The notes below the pieces were generated by a model. That model worked only from the letters and a program-made list of their open reading frames with translations, did not search any database and had not been told where the DNA came from. Below are positions 7,396 through 14,879 of a DNA stretch of 23,348 nucleotides, one piece after another. This DNA is from an uncultured Collinsella sp. GTDB taxonomy: Bacteria > Actinomycetota > Coriobacteriia > Coriobacteriales > Coriobacteriaceae. The DNA lies in assembly GCA_902489955.1 (NCBI GenBank), contig CABUBY010000013.1, forward strand, positions 1 to 23,348. The letters are read 5' to 3'. Within the stretch, counting starts at the first letter, position 1. Every line of letters begins with the position of its first letter. The position numbers and the translations under genes are program-made.

Positions 7396-8958
7396 ATGAA
7401 CAAAGATGAGCTGCTGGCAAAGTTCCAGCGCCTGGGCAAAGTCCTCATGACGCCTGTCCTGATCCTGCCAATCGCCGGTATCCTTCAGGGCTTTGGTAAT
7501 GCCTTTACCAGCCCCACCCTTACGGCAGCTGTTCCCTGGCTTGCTGCTCCGGGCTTTGCGATTTTCTTTTCGATTCTTAAGGCCGCAGCCGGCATCGTTA
7601 TGAACAACATCCCGGTTATCTTCTCGATTTGTCTCGCCTATGGCTTCGCCAAGTCCGAGAAGGCTACCGCGGCGCTTTGTGGCTTTTTGGGCTACATGTG
7701 CATGAACTCCGTGATGGGCACGTTCCTTACGGCGACTGGCGTTATCGATCCCGCGAATCTTACGACGGGCCAGAGCACGATCCTCGGTATCACCACGCTC
7801 GACACTGGCGTTATCGGCGGTCTTCTGGTTGGTGCAATCGTCGCATGGTTGCATAACCGTTACTACAAGATTGAGCTGCCCGCCGTGTTCTCCATCTTCA
7901 ACGGCACACGCTTTATCCCGGCGGTAACGCTGCTCTCATGCAGTGTCCTCGCATTGGCCATGTCCTTTGTTTTCCCGTTTATTCAGAACGCTCTCGGTGC
8001 GCTGTCCGAGTTCATCAAGACCACGGGTGCCTTTGGTGCATTTGTCTACGGCGCCGGCGAGCGCATGCTTCTGCCTTTTGGCCTGCATCACTTTGTCTAT
8101 TTGCCGTTCTTCTTCACGTCGCTCGGTGGCGTCGAGACCATCGACGGCCAGACCGTTCAGGGCGCTATCAATATCTACAACGCGATCCTGGGCTCTCCCA
8201 GCACGCCGTTTAACATCGAGGTCAGCCGTTTTGTCATGAACGGCAAGGTTATCTTCGCCATGTTCGGCCTGCCCGGCGCTGCACTCGCCTTCTACAAGAC
8301 GGCGCTTCCCAAGAACAAGAAGAAGACCGCAGCGCTCATGATCGCCATCGTGGTGCCTTGCATCCTCTCCGGCATTACCGAGCCGCTCGAGTACTCCTTC
8401 CTGTTTATCGCGCCCATCCTCTACGTGTTCCACGCTCTCATGGCTGGTCTTGCCTATGCGCTGACCTATATCCTGCAGTTCAACGTGGCTGGCTCCGCAT
8501 CCTTTGGCGGCCCGCTCTTGTCGTTGATTTTTAACGGCATTATGGGTGCAGCCAAGGGCTCCAACTGGCAGGTTATCCTGTTCCTCGGCCCCATCTACTT
8601 CGTGGTGTACTACTTCGTCTTCAAGTTCATCATTCTTAAGAAGGGCCTTAAGACCCCCGGCCGCGAGGAAGAGTCTGACGATGAGGCCGAAAAGGCTCCC
8701 AAGACCGTGATCAGCGACCTCATTCCCGCCATCGTTGAGGCAGTGGGCGGCGACAACAATATTAAGTCTGTCGAGGCCTGCTTCACCCGTCTGCGCATCC
8801 AGCTCAATGACTGTGACAAGGTGGTTGATGACGCCGAGTTTACCGAAAAGCTCGAAGCGCGTGGCATCGTGCACGTTAACGGCGGCGTGCAGATTGTCTA
8901 CGGCAACATGGCATCTAACTACGCAACTCAGATGCGTGAGCTGCTGGGCATGGAGTAA
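7396..8958 (+). CDS. glvC: PTS EIICB permease, alpha-glucoside/maltose type
   Basis: 520-residue membrane permease that would import and phosphorylate an alpha-glucoside. Residues from the N terminus to about 420 form the EIIC domain with about ten hydrophobic segments. It includes LPFGLHHFVYLPFFF and the GITEPLEYSFLF motif of the glucose/glucoside superfamily. After an acidic linker (GREEESDDEAEKAPK) comes EIIB, with the phosphorylated cysteine C462 in EACFTRLRI. No EIIA domain is present, as in MalP/GlvC, so a separate glucose-type EIIA is needed. It follows the GH4 gene by 82 bp, and AGAGGGG precedes the ATG. Pairing with the alpha-type GH4 supports maltose or a related disaccharide as substrate, though glucose-type specificity is not excluded. 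Confidence 0.87.
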   Translation: MNKDELLAKFQRLGKVLMTPVLILPIAGILQGFGNAFTSPTLTAAVPWLAAPGFAIFFSILKAAAGIVMNNIPVIFSICLAYGFAKSEKATAALCGFLGYMCMNSVMGTFLTATGVIDPANLTTGQSTILGITTLDTGVIGGLLVGAIVAWLHNRYYKIELPAVFSIFNGTRFIPAVTLLSCSVLALAMSFVFPFIQNALGALSEFIKTTGAFGAFVYGAGERMLLPFGLHHFVYLPFFFTSLGGVETIDGQTVQGAINIYNAILGSPSTPFNIEVSRFVMNGKVIFAMFGLPGAALAFYKTALPKNKKKTAALMIAIVVPCILSGITEPLEYSFLFIAPILYVFHALMAGLAYALTYILQFNVAGSASFGGPLLSLIFNGIMGAAKGSNWQVILFLGPIYFVVYYFVFKFIILKKGLKTPGREEESDDEAEKAPKTVISDLIPAIVEAVGGDNNIKSVEACFTRLRIQLNDCDKVVDDAEFTEKLEARGIVHVNGGVQIVYGNMASNYATQMRELLGME

Positions 8959-8988
8959 ACGACTCGCATATCTATAAAATCCAGTATA

Positions 8989-9027
8989 AAAGGCGGCGGC
9001 AGACAATGCGTCTGCCGCCGCCTTTGA
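8989..9027 (+). terminator. Strong intrinsic terminator after the PTS gene
   Basis: A perfect 16-bp stem (AAAGGCGGCGGCAGAC at 8989-9004, its complement at 9010-9025) with loop AATGC ends in TTT. It closes the glucosidase-permease unit. Confidence 0.85.
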
Positions 9028-9044
9028 GGTGCCCCGCGCACATT

Positions 9045-9097
9045 TCGTGTACTTCGGATACACGAAAACTGGAAAATCGTGCATTCGAAGTACATGA
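9045..9097. repeat. Inverted pair of 21-bp palindromic units
   Basis: Unit A at 9045-9065 is itself a dyad (TCGTGTA, 7-nt centre, TACACGA). Unit B at 9077-9097 is a reverse-complement copy of A with three differences. The spacer is AAACTGGAAAA. The pair lies between a terminator and a convergent gene end, outside any ORF. Confidence 0.6.
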
Positions 9098-9186
9098 GAT
9101 CGAACCACAGCTAAAGGAGCTGGCTTAGCCTGTCGTCAGGTAAGCGTCGCGACTGGAACGATAGACGCTTTAGAGGGAACCTCGCT

Positions 9187-10422
9187 CTACGCTCTCGCCC
9201 GCTTGCGCTCCCAGCGAGCCAACTTAATCGTCACCAGCGTAAGCGCCCAGGCCACAAGCGAGAATGCGGCACCAACCGCGCCCACGTACGCAATACCAAC
9301 GCTGCTTACCACGGCGCCGCCCACCGCGGTGCCAAACGAAATACCGACATTAAATGCCATGGGCTCAACCGAACTCGCGAGCACCATCGACTTGGGATGG
9401 CGGCTGCGCGCCACGTCCATAAAGTGTGTGATGCACGACACCGAGAACAGGTACATGAGCATCGCCAAGCTAAAGACAAAGACCAGCGCGAGCGGCATGG
9501 TGCCGCCCACAGCAAACAACCCGAGTAACGCCACAGCCTGCAGCACAAACGTCACGAGCAGCGCCTTCATGCCAAAGCGCGCATCAATCCATCCGCCCAG
9601 GATGTTCGAGATCAGGCAGAACGCGCCGTAGGCCATGAGCGTGGTGCTGGCTTCGACCGTGCCCATGCCCAGCACCTGCTCCAGATAGGGCGTCACATAG
9701 CCGTAGAATACATAGACCGAGCCCACGCCAAACAAAAAGATAAGCATGCCGGTGATGATGCTCGGTTCGCGTAGCAGACCCGCCTGCTCGCGGAAGGTAG
9801 CGGGTTCGTCGGTCTGTCCGGCGCGCGGCATAAACGCCACGAGCGCTCCGCAGATCAAAACGGCAAAGGTCAGCGTACCGTACATGGCCACGTGCCAATC
9901 GAGCGTGTCGGCCACAAACTTGCCGATCGAAGTGACAAAGACCATCGCCACGGAAAACGCGCCGTACACGACCGAGATGGCAAGCGAAGTTTGCTGCGGG
10001 GACAGCAGCTCGGGGATGTACGTCACGCCCACGGCGAGCAGCGCGCCCGAGACGGATCCCAGGACAATGCGCGAGATAAAGAGCACCTGGAAGTTGGGCG
10101 CCAACGCCATGACCAGATTGCCGAGCACAAAGATAATGCTGTAGCACACGAGCAGCTGGTAACGACGGAAACGCCCCGTGCTGAGCGCAAGCACCGGCGT
10201 CGCGATGGCGTAGACCAGTGCAAAAACGCTGATGAGCTGGCCCGCAGCGGCAAGCGATATGCCGAGTTCCGTCGCCAAGTCACTTTCGATGCCGATGACC
10301 ACGAACTCGGAGCAGCCGAGCGAGAATCCCAGCAGCACGAGCAGCGCCAGGCAGAGCCTGGTGCGCGCGGGGGAGAGCGCGGCGGCGGTTGACTTACTTT
10401 TAGGCGTGGTTGCGGCGGTCAA
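9187..10422 (-). CDS. MFS transporter, DHA1/AraJ-like exporter
   Basis: 411-residue inner-membrane protein with about twelve hydrophobic segments, a typical MFS length. The first helix contains GFSLGCSEFVVIGI, close to the TEFVIMGLL signature of DHA1 drug and arabinose-polymer exporters, and the loop after helix 2 has TGRFRRYQLL. The start is uncertain. No ATG exists near the N terminus. TTG at 10422 is chosen because GGAG lies eight bases upstream; a TTG at 10470 is also open. It is divergent from the LpdD-Idi gene with about 160 bp between them. Export of a phenolic product is possible from position alone, but the substrate is unknown. Confidence 0.8.
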   Translation of the reverse strand: MTAATTPKSKSTAAALSPARTRLCLALLVLLGFSLGCSEFVVIGIESDLATELGISLAAAGQLISVFALVYAIATPVLALSTGRFRRYQLLVCYSIIFVLGNLVMALAPNFQVLFISRIVLGSVSGALLAVGVTYIPELLSPQQTSLAISVVYGAFSVAMVFVTSIGKFVADTLDWHVAMYGTLTFAVLICGALVAFMPRAGQTDEPATFREQAGLLREPSIITGMLIFLFGVGSVYVFYGYVTPYLEQVLGMGTVEASTTLMAYGAFCLISNILGGWIDARFGMKALLVTFVLQAVALLGLFAVGGTMPLALVFVFSLAMLMYLFSVSCITHFMDVARSRHPKSMVLASSVEPMAFNVGISFGTAVGGAVVSSVGIAYVGAVGAAFSLVAWALTLVTIKLARWERKRARA

Positions 10423-10481
10423 GGTTGTCACTCCAATGTCGCATGAATAAGCGGGATTCAATCCCTGCAACTCTAACAGAA

Positions 10482-10510
10482 TGTGTCAGGTGCCTGCCTC
10501 CTTTGTCGCA
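10482..10510. repeat. 29-bp REP-like repeat (copy 2)
   Basis: TGTGTCAGG at one end and CCTTTGTCGCA at the other keep the outline and 29-bp length of the family, with a diverged centre (TGCCTGCCT). It lies immediately upstream of the conserved promoter element of the LpdD-Idi gene. Confidence 0.55.
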
Positions 10511-10515
10511 GGCTG

Positions 10516-10549
10516 CGCTTGCCTGTATAGTCGCAATACAGGCGAAGAT
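10516..10549 (+). promoter_or_regulatory. MerR-like promoter and dyad before the LpdD-Idi gene
   Basis: The element 10516-10541 matches 11656-11681, upstream of the DASS transporter, at 22 of 26 positions. Shared core: CTGTATWGYCGCAAYACAG. It holds the dyad GCCTGTA-9-TACAGGC (10521-10543). TTGCCT (10519-10524) and GAAGAT (10544-10549) are 19 bp apart, the long spacing used by MerR-activated promoters. An alternative is TTGTCG (10503-10508), 17 bp, then TATAGT (10526-10531), with the dyad acting as repressor site. The regulator is not proven. Confidence 0.55.
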
Positions 10550-10583
10550 GGTCTCAGGTACATTGCGGGCGACAGGAGATCCC

Positions 10584-11531
10584 ATGGGTATGCACACAAC
10601 AAAGGTTGTAGTGGGCGAGGGCAAGTTTGCGCTCGAGGCCCAGTTGACGGTGACGCCGCGAGGCATGGCGGTGTACGCCTGCTCGCCGGAGTTTGCGCAC
10701 CTGGGCGCCACGGCGCAGGCCATTCCTCGCCCCGAGCCCGGCCGTACGGCGACGGTGAGCATCCTGGCCGTTCCGTGCCATCGAGACGAGATCCCGGCGC
10801 ACGATATTGCGGCGGCGCTGGCCACGCGCTTTGGCGTGCCGGTAGTTGCAAGCACGGGTTTTCATGTGGAGAACGCGACCGCGGACGACTTGCGGCGCAT
10901 GCTCGATACCACCAAGGAACTCATCGCCGCGCTCGAGGAGGCCGCAGCCCGCATTCTGCGCGCCGGCTGGGATGAGGGCGGCGTAGGCGCCGAGGTCGTG
11001 GCGGTCGATGCCGCGACCGGCGAGGCGCTTGGCCCCGTCGACCGCATCGAGGCCCATACCGGCGAGGGAATCCTGCATCAGGCATTTCTGACGCTTCTGG
11101 TCGAGGGCCAGGGCGAAGACGCGCGCCTGCTGCTCTGTCGTCGCAGTCCGCTCAAACGCCTGTGGGGCGGGGTGCTGGCCGATGGCTGTGCCGGCCATCC
11201 GCTCCCCGGGGAGGACGTTGTCGCCGCGACGGCGCGCCGCATCAACGAAGAGCTCGGCATCACGCGCGCACCCGACCAGCTCAAACACCTCGGTCACGTG
11301 ACCTACCGCGAGGACCACGGCGACGGCCGCTGCGAGTGCGAATGGTGCGAGGTCTACCTTGCCCATGTTGAGCCGGGCGAGCTGCATATCAACCAAGAGG
11401 AGATCTCGGAAGTGCGCCGCGTGGCCCCGTCCGAGCTTAAAGGCTACCTGCAGGGTCACCCCGAGCAGCTGGCCCCCTGGCTCCGCGAGGCTCTGGAGGT
11501 CCCCTCCATCCGCGCAGCCCTCGCTATGTGA
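10584..11531 (+). CDS. LpdD-like domain fused to type 1 isopentenyl-diphosphate isomerase (Idi)
   Basis: 315-residue two-domain protein. Residues 1 to about 125 resemble the small LpdD subunit/chaperone found with UbiD-type decarboxylases (GEGKFALEAQLTVTPRGM, HLGATAQA, STGFHVENATADDL). From about 145 to 305 it is a Nudix-fold type 1 Idi, the enzyme that interconverts isopentenyl and dimethylallyl diphosphate. Aligned to E. coli Idi, the metal ligands are H158, H165, H205, E251 and E253, with E223 and W299 also kept. The catalytic cysteine position (E. coli C67) is A203, and C202 sits one residue earlier (DGCAGHP). AGGAG lies five bases before ATG 10584. UbiD, UbiX and a transporter follow. 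Supply of dimethylallyl donor for prenylated FMN is the inferred role. The LpdD call is less certain than the Idi call. Confidence 0.8.
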   Translation: MGMHTTKVVVGEGKFALEAQLTVTPRGMAVYACSPEFAHLGATAQAIPRPEPGRTATVSILAVPCHRDEIPAHDIAAALATRFGVPVVASTGFHVENATADDLRRMLDTTKELIAALEEAAARILRAGWDEGGVGAEVVAVDAATGEALGPVDRIEAHTGEGILHQAFLTLLVEGQGEDARLLLCRRSPLKRLWGGVLADGCAGHPLPGEDVVAATARRINEELGITRAPDQLKHLGHVTYREDHGDGRCECEWCEVYLAHVEPGELHINQEEISEVRRVAPSELKGYLQGHPEQLAPWLREALEVPSIRAALAM

Positions 11532-11554
11532 AAAAAGACAGTCCCTTTGCCACA
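11527..11554. repeat. 28-bp REP-like repeat overlapping a stop codon
   Basis: TGTGAAAAAAGACAG followed by TCCCTTTGCCACA keeps the ends of the family but with a degenerate left arm. Its second to fourth bases region includes the TGA stop of the LpdD-Idi gene (11529-11531). Confidence 0.5.
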
Positions 11555-11557
11555 TCC

Positions 11558-11626
11558 AAACCGTCACAACATTCGGCGAAAATCTCGAAAACGAGGAAAA
11601 GCGTCGAATGTTGTGACGGTTTTTGT
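11558..11626. terminator. Long bidirectional terminator hairpin
   Basis: An 18-bp perfect stem (arms 11558-11575 and 11605-11622, AAACCGTCACAAC at the outer end) is topped by an inner CTCG-AAAA-CGAG hairpin (11584-11595) and followed by TTTTTG. AAA at the other edge allows action on both strands. It ends the LpdD-Idi transcript. Confidence 0.8.
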
Positions 11627-11655
11627 CTAGGGAATCGCTTCTCATCCAAAAAATC

Positions 11656-11689
11656 CGCTTGACTGTATTGCCGCAACACAGCGCAACGT
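11656..11689 (+). promoter_or_regulatory. MerR-like promoter and dyad before the DASS transporter
   Basis: Second copy of the 26-bp element (11656-11681) seen upstream of the LpdD-Idi gene. TTGACT (11659-11664) is a good -35. CAACGT (11684-11689) is 19 bp away and keeps the two most conserved -10 bases, A at position 2 and T at position 6. The half sites CTGT and ACAG face each other. Long spacing plus a central dyad is the usual layout for MerR-family activation, and a MerR gene lies in the same cluster. Confidence 0.55.
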
Positions 11690-11720
11690 AAGGGGTGTCC
11701 GATAACGGGCGCCCCTTTTT
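11690..11720 (+). terminator. Terminator-like hairpin in the transporter leader
   Basis: AAGGGGTGTCCG (11690-11701), loop ATAA and CGGGCGCCCCTT (11706-11717) form a 12-bp stem with two G-U pairs, then TTT. It lies just after the proposed -10, so it may end read-through from upstream, or form a 5' stem-loop if transcription starts at its base. The transporter ribosome binding site (GGTGGGGAG) lies further downstream. Confidence 0.6.
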
Positions 11721-11773
11721 AAGCGGCAACATGGCTGCGAATTCGGAGCGCCCCCAACAAGAAAGGTGGGGAG

Positions 11774-13231
11774 ATGGAAGCGGAAAAGAAGGCGTTTAAG
11801 ATCACCAAGCGCGAAATTGGCTTTGTGCTGGGTATCGTTGTCTTTTTGCTGGTGAAGTTTCTTCCTTTGGCGGAGCTGAGCTCGACGGTCGAGCTCACGG
11901 TCGGCGGTCAGACCTGTCTGGCACTGACGCTCGCCACGGTGGTGTTCTGGGCATGCGGCGTGGCACAGCCGGGCTTTGTGGGCCTGCTCTACTGCGCACT
12001 GCTCGTCCTGTTCAAGGTGTGCGTGGACGACACGGGCGCCGCGAGCATCTCGGCGACGGTCGCCTCCACGTTTAGCTCGTGGACCAAGGCCACCATGTGG
12101 CTCGTCATCGGCGCCTACCTCATCGCCAGCGCGGTCAAGGAGTCGGGCCTGGGCGAGCGCATCGCCTACGCGTTCATGCTCAAGTTCGTGCGCGACGCCA
12201 AGTCGCTCATCATCTCGATCTTCGCGCTCACCTTTGTGCTGTCGCTGCTGATCCCGCATCCGTTCCCCCGCGCCTTCCTCATCCTCGCCGTCGTCTCGGT
12301 CATCGCCGAGTCCGCCGGCTACGGTGACGACGACAAGGGCAAGCTCGGCTTCCTCGTGTTTGCCGCTGCCGCCCCGGGTTCCATGTTCTTCCTGACGGGC
12401 GACTCCACGCTTAACCCGCTCGTTGCGCAGTACAGTGCCGAGGCCGGCGGCATGAGCCCGTCCTTCGTCGACTGGTTCCTGTACATGAGCGTGCCTATGC
12501 TGGTTGCGCTGCTGTGCACCCTGTTCCTGGGCCTTTTCCTCTTTAAGCCCAGCAAGGAGCTCGTCTACGATCGCGAGCAGATCGTGGCCAAGCAGGCCGC
12601 GCTCGGCAAGCTCTCCGTCAAGGAGATCCGCACCATCGTGTGGCTTGTCATCGCCATCGCGCTGTGGCTCACCGTCTCGGGCGACTATATCGGCTGGGTC
12701 ACCCTGGCCATTGGCGTTGCTCTCGCCATGCCCATCATCGGCGAAGTCCTCACTCCCGCCAGCTGGAACGCTGTCGACATCAAGTCCCTCATGTTCCTGA
12801 CGGCCGCCATGGCCGTGGGCTCCGTGGGCGGTGCCACCGGCATGAACGCCTGGATCGCCGACGTCGTGCTCCCCAGCTCCGTGCCTGAGAACATCTTCCT
12901 GTTCGCCCTGCTCGTCGCCGCGCTTTCCATGATCATCCACATGTTCATGGGCTCGGTCATGGCCGTGCTCGGCGTGTGCGTGCCGGCATTTATCAGCTTT
13001 GCCGCCGGCTCCAGCGTGAGCCCACTCGCCGTGGCGCTCATCGTCTTCACGTCCATCAACATCCACTACATCCTGCCGTTCCATAACCTGCCGATCCTTA
13101 TCGGCGAAGGCAAGGACGCCGGCGGCTACACCTCCAAAGAGGCTATGCGCATGGGCATCCCCCTCACCGCGGTCGTCTTTGTCGTCGTGCTGGTCGAGGC
13201 CGCCTGGTTCCACCTCTTTGGCCTGATGTAA
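11774..13231 (+). CDS. DASS/SLC13-family anion transporter
   Basis: 485-residue membrane protein with about twelve hydrophobic segments and the outline of the divalent anion:sodium symporter family. Landmarks are IGAYLIASAVKESGLGERIA, the first re-entrant region near FFLTGDSTLNP, and the second near LPFHNLPILIGEG, where family members carry SNT-like substrate motifs. Here the motifs are diverged (DST and HNL), so the substrate may not be a standard dicarboxylate. It sits 127 bp before the LpdC-like decarboxylase and shares its promoter element with the LpdD-Idi gene. Import of the hydroxybenzoate substrate is the natural inference, not shown by sequence. The strong site before ATG 11774 fixes the start. 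Confidence 0.8.
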   Translation: MEAEKKAFKITKREIGFVLGIVVFLLVKFLPLAELSSTVELTVGGQTCLALTLATVVFWACGVAQPGFVGLLYCALLVLFKVCVDDTGAASISATVASTFSSWTKATMWLVIGAYLIASAVKESGLGERIAYAFMLKFVRDAKSLIISIFALTFVLSLLIPHPFPRAFLILAVVSVIAESAGYGDDDKGKLGFLVFAAAAPGSMFFLTGDSTLNPLVAQYSAEAGGMSPSFVDWFLYMSVPMLVALLCTLFLGLFLFKPSKELVYDREQIVAKQAALGKLSVKEIRTIVWLVIAIALWLTVSGDYIGWVTLAIGVALAMPIIGEVLTPASWNAVDIKSLMFLTAAMAVGSVGGATGMNAWIADVVLPSSVPENIFLFALLVAALSMIIHMFMGSVMAVLGVCVPAFISFAAGSSVSPLAVALIVFTSINIHYILPFHNLPILIGEGKDAGGYTSKEAMRMGIPLTAVVFVVVLVEAAWFHLFGLM

Positions 13232-13358
13232 GCGGTCGAGCGCCCCGGCTGTAAGCAGCCAAGCGCTTGAACTTCGAGTGGTCGAGCGCTCCATTTGTGA
13301 GCGCCGCGGCCCCATTACGTTACCCCGTCGCCGGACACTCTCCCGAAAGGAGTACGCC
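13232..13358. other. Gap before the decarboxylase gene
   Basis: GGTCGAGCGC occurs twice (13233-13242 and 13281-13290) and GGCTG-TAAG-CAGCC forms a small hairpin (13247-13260). AGCGCT ends a dyad around 13261-13290. No U-tract and no copy of the 26-bp promoter element were found, so the decarboxylase may be read from the transporter promoter. GAAAGGAG precedes the next ATG. Confidence 0.4.
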
Positions 13359-14846
13359 ATGTCCACTACCGATGCTTCCCAGATCCACGACCTGCGTTCC
13401 GCGCTCGACTTTTTGCGTGAGATGCCGGGCCAGCTGCTCGAGACCGACACCCAGGTCGATCCCGATGCCGAGGTCTCGGGCGTCTACCGTCACGTCGGTG
13501 CTGGCGGCACCGTCATGCGCCCGACCAAAGAGGGTCCGGCGATGGTCTTCAACAACGTCAAGGGCTTTGACGACGCCAAGGTCTGCATCGGTATGCTTGC
13601 CAGCCGCAAGCGCGTTGCCGCCCTGCTCGACCTGGACGAGGAGCACCTGGGCCTCGAGATCGGCAAGCGCTTCGAGAACCTGATCGCCCCCGAGCAGATC
13701 GCCGAGGGCAAGCACGTCGACTGCCAGGAGGTCGTGTACAAGGCGACCGACGAGGGCTTTGACCTGCGCAAGATCGTTCCCGCTCCCACCAACACGCCCG
13801 TTGACGGCGGCCCCTACATCACCATGGGCCTCGCCTATGGCACGAGCCCCGATGGCACCCAGTCCGACGTAACCATCCACCGCTTCTCCTGCGTCGACAA
13901 GGACAAGCTCGCCATGTGGATCACCCCGGGCAGCCGTCACCTGGGTGCGTTCTTTGACGAGTACTGCCAGCGCGGCGAGGATATGCCCATCTCCATCTCC
14001 ATCGGCCTGGACCCCGCCGTGTACATGTGCTGCGGCTTCGAGGCTCCCACCACGCCGCTCGGCTTCAACGAGCTGCAGATCGCCGGCGCCCTGCGCGGCC
14101 GCGCCGTCGAGCTTGCCGACTGCGTCACCGTTCCGCAGAAGTGCATTGCCAATGCCGAGTACGTGCTCGAGGGCTACCTCATGCACGACGAGACCATCAA
14201 CGAGGATGTCAACGGCCACGGCTACGCCATGCCCGAGTTCCCCGGCTACACCGGTGGCGCCAAGGTCTGCCCGGTGATCAAGATCACCGCCGTCACCACG
14301 CGCGTCAACCCCATTATGGAGAGCTGCATCGGCCCTTCGCACGAGCACGTGTCCATGGCCGGTATCCCCACCGAGGCCTCCATCTACAAGATGGTCGAGA
14401 CCGCTATCCCGGGCCGCCTGCTCAACGTTCACGCCGCTCCCTGCGGTGGCGGCAAGTTCGTTGCCATCATGCAGTTCAAGAAGTCGAGCAAAAATGACGA
14501 GGGCCGCCAGCGCAACGCCGCCATGCTCGCCTTCTCGGCGTTCTCCGAGCTCAAGCACGTCATCCTTGTCGACGAGGATGTCGACATCTTCGATATGAGC
14601 GACGTGATGTGGGCCATGACCACGCGCTTCCAGGCCGACGTGGACCTCATCACCATCCCCGGTTGCCACTGCCACGTGCTCGATCCGTCCAACGACCCCG
14701 CGTTCGATCCTTCGATCCGCGAGCACGGTATCGCCTGCAAGGCCATCTTCGACTGCACGGTTCCGTTTAACCTCAAGAAGAACTTCATCCGCTCGCAGTT
14801 CATGGAGATCGACAAGGACAAGTGGGCCGCCGAGCTCGCCTTCTAG
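13359..14846 (+). CDS. lpdC: UbiD-family decarboxylase, LpdC gallate decarboxylase type
   Basis: 495-residue cytosolic decarboxylase needing prenylated FMN. It closely follows LpdC of Lactiplantibacillus plantarum, which converts gallate to pyrogallol and protocatechuate to catechol: SGVYRHVGAGGTVMRPTKEG, FNNVKGF, VVYKATDEGFDLRK, APTNTP, SDVTIHR, GPSHEHVSMAGIPTEAS and VDEDVDIFDMSDVMW all appear in order. Length is close to LpdC (about 490). The start ATG 13359 has GAAAGGAG six bases upstream; the frame is open further upstream but that part has no homology. It is followed by ubiX after 33 bp. Gallate or a related hydroxybenzoate is the likely substrate; 4-hydroxybenzoate or vanillate decarboxylation cannot be excluded. 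Confidence 0.9.
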   Translation: MSTTDASQIHDLRSALDFLREMPGQLLETDTQVDPDAEVSGVYRHVGAGGTVMRPTKEGPAMVFNNVKGFDDAKVCIGMLASRKRVAALLDLDEEHLGLEIGKRFENLIAPEQIAEGKHVDCQEVVYKATDEGFDLRKIVPAPTNTPVDGGPYITMGLAYGTSPDGTQSDVTIHRFSCVDKDKLAMWITPGSRHLGAFFDEYCQRGEDMPISISIGLDPAVYMCCGFEAPTTPLGFNELQIAGALRGRAVELADCVTVPQKCIANAEYVLEGYLMHDETINEDVNGHGYAMPEFPGYTGGAKVCPVIKITAVTTRVNPIMESCIGPSHEHVSMAGIPTEASIYKMVETAIPGRLLNVHAAPCGGGKFVAIMQFKKSSKNDEGRQRNAAMLAFSAFSELKHVILVDEDVDIFDMSDVMWAMTTRFQADVDLITIPGCHCHVLDPSNDPAFDPSIREHGIACKAIFDCTVPFNLKKNFIRSQFMEIDKDKWAAELAF

Positions 14847-14879
14847 TAAGTAGCCCTACCAAGTAGTTAAGGAGTTGTC

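Noticed and set aside
11640..11720. T-box or similar tRNA-sensing leader before the transporter
   Set aside because: There is a terminator hairpin, but no T-box sequence or specifier structure, and the preceding region is better explained by the repeated promoter dyad.
11642..13450. 602-residue minus-strand ORF
   Set aside because: It is the antisense of the DASS transporter, rich in H, D, E and G with no motif, and has no ribosome binding site.
13320..14726. 468-residue minus-strand ORF
   Set aside because: Antisense of the LpdC-like gene, whose motifs are continuous on the plus strand.
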